NCBI GenBank assembly: GCA_009668225.1
Contig: WJYK01000001.1
Span: 558,001-622,000, forward strand
Length of the DNA stretch: 64,000 bases
Source of the DNA: Enterobacteriaceae bacterium RIT693
GTDB taxonomy: Bacteria > Pseudomonadota > Gammaproteobacteria > Enterobacterales > Enterobacteriaceae
Direction of reading: 5' to 3'
Shown: positions 52,506 to 64,000 of the stretch, one piece after another
How positions within the stretch are numbered: the first letter of the stretch is position 1
Layout: each line of letters begins with the position of its first letter
Program-made: the position numbers and the translations under genes
Notes under the pieces: generated by a model
Databases searched by the model: none
What the model saw: the letters and a program-made list of their open reading frames with translations, nothing else
Told to the model about the DNA's origin: nothing

Positions 52506-55283
52506 TTAAGCCAGCGCGTGAGCTGCCGCGTTCTGCCCGGCGAGCGTGCCGAAGATAATGATATCGGCCACCGCGTTACCGCCGATACGGTTAGCGCCGT
52601 GAATGCCGCCGGCTACTTCACCCGCCGCCCAGACGCCTGTGATCGCCTGCTGCTGTGTACTCATCACTTCAGCGTTGGTATTGATAGTCACGCCGCCCAT
52701 TGTATGGTGAACGCCAGGCGCAACGCGGATCGCATAGTATGGCCCGGTATTCAACTGGAAGCGCATGCCGGTGGTGCGTCCAAAGTCTTCATCTTTGTTC
52801 TGCTTAACAAAGCCGTTGTAACGGTCAAGCGTTTGCTGAAGAGCGGTGGCATCGATGTTCAGCTTCAACGCCAGCTCTTCTGGCGTTGGCGCGCTGATAA
52901 CAAAACCGTTGGCGATGTACTCGTCCGCCGCTTTGTTATTCTGGCGTACCTGCTCGTCAAACAGAATCCAGGCGCTCTTTTCAGGCAGAGCGATAATTTC
53001 TGCCGAAACGTTGTCGCGCGTTTGCAGTTCATTGTAGAAGCGCTGCCCTTCCTGGCTCACCAGAATGGCCCCGCCCCCGCGAATGGACTCGGAGATCAGA
53101 TAAGAGGTGGTTTGTTCCACGGTTGGGTGAATCTGAATCTGATCCATATCTACAGTACCGGCGCCGATTTTTTCCAGCAGGGCGATGCCGCTGCCGGTCG
53201 CACCCTTGTGGTTGGTGGTGACAAAGCCTTTCAGCTCAGGGCGATAATGAACCACCATTTTACGGTTGGCGCTAAAGCCGCCCGTCGCCACCACCACGCT
53301 TTTCGCCAGCAGAATATGGTGCTCGTTATATTCGTTAACGATCTTAACCCCGTTCACCACACCATTTTCGTGCAGGATCTCTTCGACGGTCGAATCCAGC
53401 AGAACGTCAATGCTGCGCTGATTAATTTGCTTCACCAGACCGCTAATCAGATAGCCGCCGACGGCGGACCGATCTTCAGGCCGGTGCGTGCGATCAATAC
53501 TCATGCCACCGGTGGTGGTGATGTCACTCAGCGCGATGTCGAGGCTTGCCAGCCATTCAATGGCGCCTGGCGCGCGATCCACGAACGCCTTCAGCAGCTC
53601 AACATTGTTTCTGAACTTGCCGCCTTTCAGCGTCTCATCGTAGAACAGCTCTTTGCTGTCCTTAATGCCCTTCATCGTCTGGAAGCGCGTTTCCGCGGCA
53701 TTCATCCCCGCGGATGCCTTAATGGTGTTACCGCCAATGGTTGGCATTTTCTCAATAATCACCACGCGGGCACCGGCATCGGAAGCACGAATGGCCGCCG
53801 CCAGACCTGCACCGCCGCTGCCAATCACCACAACATCGTAGCTTTGAGGGGCATCAGGGTTGCCGCCTTCTTCAATGACGTGTTCTTTGCTCGACGTCGT
53901 CAACGCGCGGGATACCGCTTTCTTCAACGCCTCACTCTGGGTGGTCGCTCCGGTCACGGCATCAACGTACGGGCTGTTGGCCACCAGCATACGGGAACGC
54001 AGGATCTCAAAGCTTGGCGTGAAATCGACATCCACTGAGTCATCCTGCACCAGGGTAATGTCGGTGATACGGTCGGTGTCGAGGGTAACGCTGATTTTAA
54101 GCTTCAGCGCTTCGGCCTCCACTTTTTCCTGGAAGACGCCGGCTTTGTATTTACGGCCAGTGGTGGTGGTATCGCGGATCATGGCGTCAACCAGCGAGAA
54201 GCGCCACAGCGGCTCAGGGATCAGAAGCTCTTCACGCTTGGTACTGTCGATGAACAGATCGAGCGTTTCATTTTTCAAAATACGATCGGCCCAGTCCGGA
54301 TAAGCGATGCAGGCCTTACCCACGGCAATCAGGTCATAGCCTAGTCCCAGCGCTTCTTCAGCGTCGCTGCGATTAACTACGCCGCCCACGCCGATAACCG
54401 GGACTTTCGCCAGCGTTTCAGAGCGCATAGTCAGGTATTTGTCGATCAGCATCGTTGGGTCTTTGGTGTCGACTATCGAGGCGCGCTTGAAGTAGCCCAC
54501 GGAGAAGTGCAGATAATCAACGCCTCTTTCAGCCAGCTTTTCCAGCAGGTACAGGGTGTCGTCAAAGCGAATGCCCGGCACCTCAATCTCTTCCGGCGAG
54601 AAGCGATAGCCGATAATAAAGGAAGCATCGGCGAAGCGACTCGCCATTTTATGAGTGATCTCGAGCACTTCCAGCGGGAAGCGCGCGCGATTCTCACGGC
54701 TGCCGCCCCACTTATCGTCGCGCTGGTTGGAGTTTGGCGAGTAGAACTGCTGGATCAGGTAAGTGTTTGCGCCGTGGATCTCCACGCCGTCAAATCCGGC
54801 TTTAATGGCACGGTTCACGGCGTCACCAAATTTGGTGATCATCACGTCGACTTCTTCAGCGGTTAAGGCTACGGGCGTAGTCGCACCCTCACGCGGCGCG
54901 GCGATGGCGCTCGGCGCAACGGGCTTTTTACCGCCAATCAGCTCCGGCTCAACCATCCTGCCGCCGTGGTAAATCTGCAGAATCGCTTTCGACCCCTGGG
55001 ATTTAATCGCGCTGGCAATGCGCGCAAGGCCGGGGATTTTGTTATCGCTGTCGATGGCCAGAGCACCGGGGAAAGCGGGACCCTTAGGGTCGATAAAGCA
55101 GCATTCGACGATAACGGTGCCGATAGTGCCGGCGCGTTCGCGATAATACTCAACGAGATCGCTCGGCACGCTGCCGTCGTAAAAACCAGTACAGGTGGTC
55201 ATCGGCGCCATGATCAGACGGTTTTTCAGTACCGCGCCGTTGGGCAAGGTGAGCGGCTTCAGGATCGGGGTTTTGGCGTTCAT
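52506..55283 (-). CDS. Cytoplasmic NADH-dependent fumarate reductase (OYE + FMN_bind + FAD_binding_2)
   Basis: A 925-residue three-domain flavoprotein. Residues 1-370 form an OYE-like NADH:FMN oxidoreductase; about 375-462 an FMN_bind domain with the ApbE flavinylation motif DAVTGAT (target Thr447); and 480-920 a FAD_binding_2 reductase. The fumarate catalytic set is present: HPT (His719), Glu732/Arg735 in SESIRGGG, Arg756 in TRDNVS, His860 in HHTMGG, and Arg899 in ANRIGGNA. The His in HPT favours fumarate over urocanate. No signal peptide is seen, so it acts in the cytosol. A Klebsiella homologue reduces fumarate with NADH. A dicarboxylate transporter is divergent. Confidence 0.88.
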   Translation of the reverse strand: MNAKTPILKPLTLPNGAVLKNRLIMAPMTTCTGFYDGSVPSDLVEYYRERAGTIGTVIVECCFIDPKGPAFPGALAIDSDNKIPGLARIASAIKSQGSKAILQIYHGGRMVEPELIGGKKPVAPSAIAAPREGATTPVALTAEEVDVMITKFGDAVNRAIKAGFDGVEIHGANTYLIQQFYSPNSNQRDDKWGGSRENRARFPLEVLEITHKMASRFADASFIIGYRFSPEEIEVPGIRFDDTLYLLEKLAERGVDYLHFSVGYFKRASIVDTKDPTMLIDKYLTMRSETLAKVPVIGVGGVVNRSDAEEALGLGYDLIAVGKACIAYPDWADRILKNETLDLFIDSTKREELLIPEPLWRFSLVDAMIRDTTTTGRKYKAGVFQEKVEAEALKLKISVTLDTDRITDITLVQDDSVDVDFTPSFEILRSRMLVANSPYVDAVTGATTQSEALKKAVSRALTTSSKEHVIEEGGNPDAPQSYDVVVIGSGGAGLAAAIRASDAGARVVIIEKMPTIGGNTIKASAGMNAAETRFQTMKGIKDSKELFYDETLKGGKFRNNVELLKAFVDRAPGAIEWLASLDIALSDITTTGGMSIDRTHRPEDRSAVGGYLISGLVKQINQRSIDVLLDSTVEEILHENGVVNGVKIVNEYNEHHILLAKSVVVATGGFSANRKMVVHYRPELKGFVTTNHKGATGSGIALLEKIGAGTVDMDQIQIHPTVEQTTSYLISESIRGGGAILVSQEGQRFYNELQTRDNVSAEIIALPEKSAWILFDEQVRQNNKAADEYIANGFVISAPTPEELALKLNIDATALQQTLDRYNGFVKQNKDEDFGRTTGMRFQLNTGPYYAIRVAPGVHHTMGGVTINTNAEVMSTQQQAITGVWAAGEVAGGIHGANRIGGNAVADIIIFGTLAGQNAAAHALA

Positions 55284-55930
55284 TCTTTATCATTCCAGCA
55301 GGTGAGGTCGACATTGTCCGGCACTCGGTGAATAGCCCCGGCAGGCAACACAATTATCAGGGAGTAACGTAATTTGAATTTGTGAACAGAAAACGGCAAT
55401 TTTGCGGAATATATTTTTCGAATGTTAGTCAACGCCTTAAAAAAAGCAAATACAAATAATAACCATAAATAACAAGTGGTTTTATACGCCACCTATTCTT
55501 GTGAGTAAGACGTGAGCGTAAGCGAAGCAGTATATCTAGATCAGCTTATGATTTGACCGTTAACCACTCAGAGACTATGGATATAAATAGAGCAAGTTTT
55601 TTTAGTTAAATAAAATCGTTGGTTTTTTACCAAATAAAAACCAAAATCAAATAGCTGAGATGACATAGCAAAGAGCAAAAAAAGGGATAATCACCAATTG
55701 TTTCAGTATGATGAAGTATTCAAGAAACTATCGATTATCACACATTAAATATGAGGTTAAATGGAGGCTGGAATCAGGTGCAATGAGCGGTCAGATTTGC
55801 ACCGGTTAAAAAAACTATCATGAATGCATCAAATTCTGCCTATAAGAGATCAGGCAGAAATAAAATTCAGGAAACAGGTTACGCAGGGAATATTAATCGA
55901 ATTCATCATGATAACTTTAAGGCACAGGTT
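55284..55930. promoter_or_regulatory. AT-rich divergent promoter region of the fumarate reductase/transporter pair
   Basis: A 650-base, AT-rich gap between divergent starts. The in-frame ATG at 55820 of the transporter ORF falls here. By eye no convincing Fnr, CRP or ArcA dyad was fixed; regulation by oxygen or fumarate is expected from function but not shown. No other gene seen. Confidence 0.45.
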
Positions 55931-57442
55931 ATGACTAACACCTCAACAATAAGCGCACCAGCGAAAGCTCCGCCGCCAGGTGCGGAGAATAAAAAGCGCT
56001 TGATATTGCTCTTTTTACCCATTCTGATCAGCATAATAATATTACTGCTGCCGGTTCCTGCAGGATTAGAGCCCTATGCCTGGCACTTCTTTGCCGTCTT
56101 CGTCGGCGTGATTGTCGGTTTGATATTTGAACCGCTGCCGGGCGCGGTGATTGGATTAACGGGCGTGGTCGTGATCGCCCTGTTCAGTCAGTGGCTGCTG
56201 TTTAGCCCGGCGGAGCTTGCCGATCCTAAGTTTAAGCTGGCCAGCCAGTCCTTCCAGTGGGCGGTGAGCGGATTCAGTAACTCAACTGTCTGGCTGATTT
56301 TTGGTGCTTTTATGTTTGCCGCCGGCTATGACAAAACACAGTTTGGCCGTCGCCTGGCGCTGATTCTGGTGAAATATCTTGGCCGACGTAGCCTGACATT
56401 GGGCTATGCGATTACCTTCGCCGACCTGCTCCTCGCGCCGTTCACGCCGTCTAATACCGCGCGCAGCGGGGGCACCATCTACCCGATTATTGCCAACCTG
56501 CCGCCGCTTTATGGCTCTTTGCCGAACGATCCAAGCTCGCGCAGGATCGGTTCTTACCTGATGTGGGTTGCGATCAGTGCCGCCTGTATCACCAGCTCGA
56601 TGTTCCTTTCTGCACTGGCACCTAACCTGCTGGCTCTCGCGTTGGTGAAAAGCATCATCGGCTTCGAGATCTCCTGGGGGATGTGGTTCCTGGCCTTCCT
56701 GCCGCTGGGCGTGCTGCTGATCCTGACGATGCCGCTGTTGGCCTACTGGTTCTACCCACCGGAAGTGAAGGTGAATGACGAAGTGCCTAAGTGGGCTGCC
56801 GCTGAGTTGGAAAAACTGGGCAAACTGTCGCGCAACGAAATTCTGCTGCTGCTGTTCGTTTGTAGCGCCCTGCTGATGTGGATTTTCGCCGCAGCGTGGA
56901 TTGAGCCCGCGATGGCCGCTCTGCTGGTCATTATCCTGATGCTCTGGACCGGCGTACTGAACTGGAACGATATTATCAGTAATAAACCGGCCTGGAATAC
57001 TTTTGCCTGGTTTGCCACCCTGGTGGCGCTGGCCGATGGCCTGGCGCGCGTGGGCTTTATTGCCTGGCTGGGTAAAGAAGGAGCCTCGCTACTGCAAGGA
57101 TTCGACCCGCAAGTTTCTGCGGTCATGCTGCTGGTGGCCTTTTATCTACTGCATTACCTGTTCGCCAGCACCACGGCACACACCACCGCGCTACTGCCTG
57201 CGACCCTGACCATCGCCGCGTCGATTCCGGGTATTAATATGCCGGTGTTCTGCCTGATGATGGTGACCTCGCTCGGCGTGATGGGGATCATCACCCCGTA
57301 CGGCACCGGCCCAAGCCCGATTTACTACGGTAGCGGCTATCTGCCAACCAAAGACTACTGGCGAATGGGCACCATCTTTGGCGCCATTTTCCTGTGTTCA
57401 CTGATGCTTATCAGCTACCCGTGGATGGTGCTGATGTTCTGA
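55931..57442 (+). CDS. DASS-family (CitT-type) dicarboxylate/anion transporter
   Basis: A 503-residue inner-membrane DASS transporter with about 12-13 hydrophobic segments. The N-terminal SNT-type anion motif is TPSNTARSGG (about 170-179) and the C-terminal one lies in ASTTAHTTALLP. Members (CitT, TtdT, YbhI) exchange di- or tricarboxylates. The divergent fumarate reductase suggests fumarate, malate or succinate as substrate, perhaps fumarate/succinate exchange. ATG 55931 with AGG upstream is preferred to the in-frame ATG 55820, which adds 37 polar residues unlike the family. Confidence 0.85.
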   Translation: MTNTSTISAPAKAPPPGAENKKRLILLFLPILISIIILLLPVPAGLEPYAWHFFAVFVGVIVGLIFEPLPGAVIGLTGVVVIALFSQWLLFSPAELADPKFKLASQSFQWAVSGFSNSTVWLIFGAFMFAAGYDKTQFGRRLALILVKYLGRRSLTLGYAITFADLLLAPFTPSNTARSGGTIYPIIANLPPLYGSLPNDPSSRRIGSYLMWVAISAACITSSMFLSALAPNLLALALVKSIIGFEISWGMWFLAFLPLGVLLILTMPLLAYWFYPPEVKVNDEVPKWAAAELEKLGKLSRNEILLLLFVCSALLMWIFAAAWIEPAMAALLVIILMLWTGVLNWNDIISNKPAWNTFAWFATLVALADGLARVGFIAWLGKEGASLLQGFDPQVSAVMLLVAFYLLHYLFASTTAHTTALLPATLTIAASIPGINMPVFCLMMVTSLGVMGIITPYGTGPSPIYYGSGYLPTKDYWRMGTIFGAIFLCSLMLISYPWMVLMF

Positions 57443-57461
57443 TGCACGGCTTTTGACATGA

Positions 57462-57493
57462 AAGCCCCCGGCGTATACCGGGGGCTTTTTTAT
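57462..57493 (+). terminator. Terminator after the DASS transporter
   Basis: A perfect 10-base stem (57462-57471 with 57478-57487) followed by TTTTTTA; 20 bases past the stop. Confidence 0.92.
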
Positions 57494-58125
57494 TTTATCC
57501 ATCAGGCTGCTTCGTAGGGACATGACAGTCACGATAGCGCCAGAAGGTTGGGGAGACCAATCGTAGATGAAATATGCGCAACCACCGCCACAACCCCGAC
57601 ATCACCGCGGATAAAAAACGTCCTTAGCCCGAGGTTATCCATGATTGCTGAATTGAACAGAATGTAATTAATACCGGGTAGTTACTTTTTTTGTCTATTA
57701 ATTACTCAGGTCGTTAAGTGTTACCGCCGCGGACTATTTATCATCATTAAATACACTTTTCTTTAATTACTTTGTTCAATACGCATTAAAAGATTACCCT
57801 TAACGATTCAGCCCGGTGCGAAATTAATATTTGTTGGAAACATGTGATAATTGCTGCCACATTGTTAATTAAATGTATTTCAATTTGGTTGGTTATACCA
57901 ATTTTCCCGGTCTATTTCCCCTGAGATAGGTTTTCGTTATATCCTTCAGCTACCACGCACCAACGCTAGATTTTACAGTTTGTTGCATTCTGTGTGACAT
58001 TGGCGGCAGAACCCAGTAACACCCTACTGACACTGAGCCATTCATGTTTACAGTAATGTAACCTTCCCGTAAAATGCCGGCACACTTTAAACGACAATAG
58101 AGCTCCCCGGAATTGAGGTCGTTAA
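57494..58125 (+). promoter_or_regulatory. cyoABCDE upstream region with candidate ArcA box
   Basis: A 630-base gap with no supportable gene. TGTTAATTAA at 57863-57872 is a perfect match to the ArcA core (GTTAATTA), and several GTTA/TTAAT words surround it (57690-57720). ArcA represses cyo in low oxygen in E. coli. The -10/-35 elements could not be fixed. Confidence 0.5.
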
Positions 58126-61696
<3,571 letters not shown>

Positions 61697-61697
<1 letters not shown>

Positions 61698-62026
61698 TGA
61701 GTCATTCAACTGAACACAGCGGCGCCCACCACGGTAGCGTGAAGACCTATATGACAGGATTTATCCTGTCTATCATCCTGACGGCTATCCCGTTCTGGAT
61801 TGTAATGGAAGGAACCGCTTCTCACGGCACGATGCTTGCCGTGGTCCTGGTCACTGCAGTAGTACAGATTCTGGTGCACCTCGTGTGCTTCCTGCATCTG
61901 AACACCTCTTCGAGTGAGCGCTGGAACCTGGTGGCCTTCGCCTTTACGGTGCTGATTATCGCCATCCTGGTGATTGGCTCGATCTGGATTATGTGGAACC
62001 TCAACCTGAACATGATGGTTCACTAA
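61697..62026 (+). CDS. cyoD: Cytochrome bo3 ubiquinol oxidase subunit IV CyoD
   Basis: A 109-residue subunit with three membrane helices (about 20-38, 46-64 and 80-100), like E. coli CyoD (109). It helps assemble CuB in subunit I. The ATG shares its first base with the cyoC TAA stop. The longer ORF from 61652 lies inside cyoC and is rejected. It ends 11 bases before cyoE. Confidence 0.95.
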
Positions 62027-62037
62027 GAGCGGCATGT

Positions 62038-62925
62038 ATGATTAAGCAATACCTGCAAGTAACGAAACCAGGAATTATTTTCGGTAATTTAATTTCTGTC
62101 ATTGGGGGATTTTTACTGGCCTCGAAGGGCAGCATTAATTACCCGCTGTTCCTCTACACGCTGGTGGGTGTGTCACTGGTCGTCGCATCAGGTTGTGTTT
62201 ATAACAACTTTATCGACCGCGACATCGACCAGAAGATGGAGAGGACAAAGAATCGGGTGCTGGTTAAAGGCCTGATTTCACCGAAAATTTCGCTGGTGTA
62301 TGCCACCTTGTTGGGTATTGCTGGCTTCATGCTGCTGTGGTTTGGTGCTAATCCACTCGCAATGTGGCTGGCCGTAATGGGCTTTGTGGTATATGTCGGG
62401 GTTTATAGCCTCTACATGAAGCGCCACTCGGTCTACGGCACGCTGATTGGCAGCCTGTCCGGTGCGGCTCCTCCGGTTATCGGCTACTGCGCCGTGACCA
62501 ACGAGTTCGACACCGGCGCAGCAATCCTGTTAGCTATCTTTAGCCTGTGGCAGATGCCGCACTCGTACGCGATTGCCATCTTCCGCTTTAAAGATTACCA
62601 AGCCGCCAACATCCCGGTTCTGCCGGTGGTGAAAGGCATTTCGGTGGCGAAAAACCATATCACGCTGTATATCATCGCCTTTGCTGTGGCGACGCTGATG
62701 CTCTCCCTGGGCGGTTATGCCGGATACAAGTATCTGGTGGTTGCCGCTGCGGTCAGCGTCTGGTGGCTGGGCATGGCGCTGCGGGGCTATAAAGTGGAAG
62801 ACGATAAAGTCTGGGCACGCAAGCTGTTCATCTTCTCTATCGTTGCCATCACCTCGCTCAGCGTAATGATGTCGGTCGACTTCATGGTACCAGACTCACA
62901 TAGTCTGCTGACTTACGTCTGGTAG
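62038..62925 (+). CDS. cyoE: Protoheme IX farnesyltransferase (heme O synthase) CyoE
   Basis: A 295-residue polytopic enzyme (about nine helices) that adds a farnesyl group to heme b to make heme O, the cofactor of CyoB. The allylic diphosphate-binding motif [15 protein letters not shown] (about 57-71) and the second Asp-rich loop ([15 protein letters not shown]) are present. The ATG at 62038 matches the E. coli start; the ORF from 61993 overlaps cyoD. It closes the operon. Confidence 0.96.
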   Translation: MIKQYLQVTKPGIIFGNLISVIGGFLLASKGSINYPLFLYTLVGVSLVVASGCVYNNFIDRDIDQKMERTKNRVLVKGLISPKISLVYATLLGIAGFMLLWFGANPLAMWLAVMGFVVYVGVYSLYMKRHSVYGTLIGSLSGAAPPVIGYCAVTNEFDTGAAILLAIFSLWQMPHSYAIAIFRFKDYQAANIPVLPVVKGISVAKNHITLYIIAFAVATLMLSLGGYAGYKYLVVAAAVSVWWLGMALRGYKVEDDKVWARKLFIFSIVAITSLSVMMSVDFMVPDSHSLLTYVW

Positions 62926-62940
62926 GTCATCAAGCACATA

Positions 62941-62966
62941 AAGGGCGCTCAGGCGCCCTTTTTTCA
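62941..62966 (+). terminator. Terminator of the cyoABCDE operon
   Basis: A perfect 8-base stem (62941-62948 with 62953-62960) with TTTTTT, 15 bases past the cyoE stop. Confidence 0.92.
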
Positions 62967-63153
62967 TTGATAAGTCCAACAAAATACCTACGTACCCGCT
63001 CACTACTTTGTCAATGCCCTGAAAGAACGCCTTGACCCGCTTTTTTGTTAATATCATCAAGACTTATCTGCTGTAATATCTGTTAAATAACTATCGATTT
63101 ACCCTCCCCTGCCCTCGCACTACACTAAGGCCGACTTTTTATCTGAGGTGGTA

Positions 63154-64000
63154 ATGAACGATTACAAAATGACGCCCGTCGAGCTGCGAGCGACGTGGGG
63201 TTTAGGAACCGTGTTTTCCCTGCGCATGCTGGGTATGTTTATGGTATTGCCGGTTCTAACCACCTGGGGTATGGCGTTACAGGGTGCGAGCGAAGCGCTC
63301 ATTGGCCTGGCAATTGGTATCTACGGCCTGGCCCAGGCCGTCTTTCAGATCCCGTTCGGCCTGCTTTCAGACCGCATTGGCCGCAAACCGCTGATCGTCG
63401 GCGGGCTGGCAATCTTTGTGCTCGGCAGCATTATCGCCGCCCTCACTGACTCTATCTGGGGCGTGATTTTAGGCCGTGCGCTGCAGGGCTCCGGCGCCAT
63501 TGCCGCCGCGGTAATGGCGCTGCTCTCCGACCTGACCCGCGAGCAGAACCGCACCAAAGCCATGGCCTTTATTGGCGTCAGCTTCGGTGTCACCTTCGCC
63601 ATCGCGATGGTGCTGGGGCCAATCATCACACAGGCGCTTGGCCTGCAGGCGCTGTTCTGGATGATTGCCGTCCTGGCAAGCTGCGGTATTCTTATTACCC
63701 TTTGGGTGGTCCCGAATACCGAAACGCACGTGCTAAACCGCGAGTCGGGGATGGTCAAAGGCTGCTTCCGCAAAGTGATGATGGAGCCGAAGCTGCTAAA
63801 ACTGAATTTTGGCATTATGTGCCTGCATATCATGCTGATGTCCACCTTTGTCGCACTGCCGGGTCAGCTTGAACAAGCGGGCTTCCCGGCGGCTCAGCAC
63901 TGGAAAGTTTATCTCTGCACGATGCTGATTTCGTTTGTTTCGGTGGTGCCCTTCATCATTTATGCCGAAGTGAAGCGCCGCATGAAGCACGTGTTCGTTG
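63154..64000 (+). CDS. yajR: MFS transporter YajR, 5' part (runs off the right edge)
   Basis: The first 282 residues of a major-facilitator drug:H+ antiporter-like protein are visible before the window ends. The A-like motif LLSDRIGRKPLIVGGL (about 66-81) and the MALLSDLTREQNRTKAMAFIG block are present, with about eight hydrophobic segments. YajR is a YajR-type MFS exporter with a C-terminal extra domain that would lie beyond the window; its substrate is unknown. The ATG has GAGGTGGT upstream. It lies beside cyoE as in K-12. Confidence 0.93.
   Translation, partial: MNDYKMTPVELRATWGLGTVFSLRMLGMFMVLPVLTTWGMALQGASEALIGLAIGIYGLAQAVFQIPFGLLSDRIGRKPLIVGGLAIFVLGSIIAALTDSIWGVILGRALQGSGAIAAAVMALLSDLTREQNRTKAMAFIGVSFGVTFAIAMVLGPIITQALGLQALFWMIAVLASCGILITLWVVPNTETHVLNRESGMVKGCFRKVMMEPKLLKLNFGIMCLHIMLMSTFVALPGQLEQAGFPAAQHWKVYLCTMLISFVSVVPFIIYAEVKRRMKHVFV

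Noticed and set aside
55820-55930. Upstream start of the DASS transporter at 55820
   Set aside because: It adds 37 polar residues in AT-rich DNA without homologous counterpart; ATG 55931 is preferred, though not proven.

Overview
The window is chromosomal DNA of a member of the Enterobacteriaceae. By eye the GC content is in the mid-50s percent. The right 37 kb (about 26.5-64 kb) keeps the Escherichia coli K-12 gene order around 10 min on the map, read in inverted order: ffs, atl, ybaY, tesB, amtB-glnK, mdlB-mdlA, decR, cof, ybaE, queC, fadM, ybaV, ppiD, hupB, lon, clpX-clpP, tig, bolA, yajG-ampG, cyoABCDE, yajR. Protein similarity to E. coli is high, but the left 26 kb has a different arrangement, so this is not E. 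coli or Salmonella. A Cedecea-, Klebsiella- or Enterobacter-like genus fits, but I cannot name the species.

Left part (1-26.5 kb). This is a mosaic of metabolic and accessory units. In order: the end of a formate dehydrogenase-N operon (fdnGHI); a small DUF1471 protein and an exported alpha/beta hydrolase; a four-gene bufferin operon (DUF2282 peptide, MNIO/DUF692 enzyme, DUF2063 partner, DoxX membrane protein); a LysR regulator divergent from a cupin-SDR pair; the L-lactate operon lldPRD with two LldR operators; a HigBA-type toxin-antitoxin pair; ivbL-ilvBN with its attenuator; cstA-ybdD divergent from a lone fepA; gdhA; a tandem GNAT protein; the yczE/yczR divergent pair; an unrecognised ribbon-helix-helix gene pair; and an Lrp-type regulator divergent from an EamA exporter.

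Right part (26.5-64 kb). The conserved core carries nitrogen sensing (sigma-54-driven glnK-amtB), protein quality control (tig, clpP, clpX, lon, ppiD, hupB) and the cytochrome bo3 oxidase operon with its heme O synthase. Two things differ from K-12. A PLP-dependent cysteine-synthase-like gene stands divergent from decR, which suggests cysteine-inducible cysteine breakdown. A predicted NADH-dependent fumarate reductase (OYE + FMN_bind + FAD_binding_2) and a divergent dicarboxylate transporter sit between ampG and cyoA.

Most interesting: the bufferin operon (3075-5427), a recently described copper-binding modified-peptide system; the fumarate reductase/transporter insertion; the fepA-cstA junction, which looks like an enterobactin cluster that lost its middle; the decR/cysteine-desulfhydrase-like pair; and the uncharacterised pair at 24502-24977. 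No insertion sequences, prophage genes, CRISPR arrays, tRNAs or rRNAs were seen.
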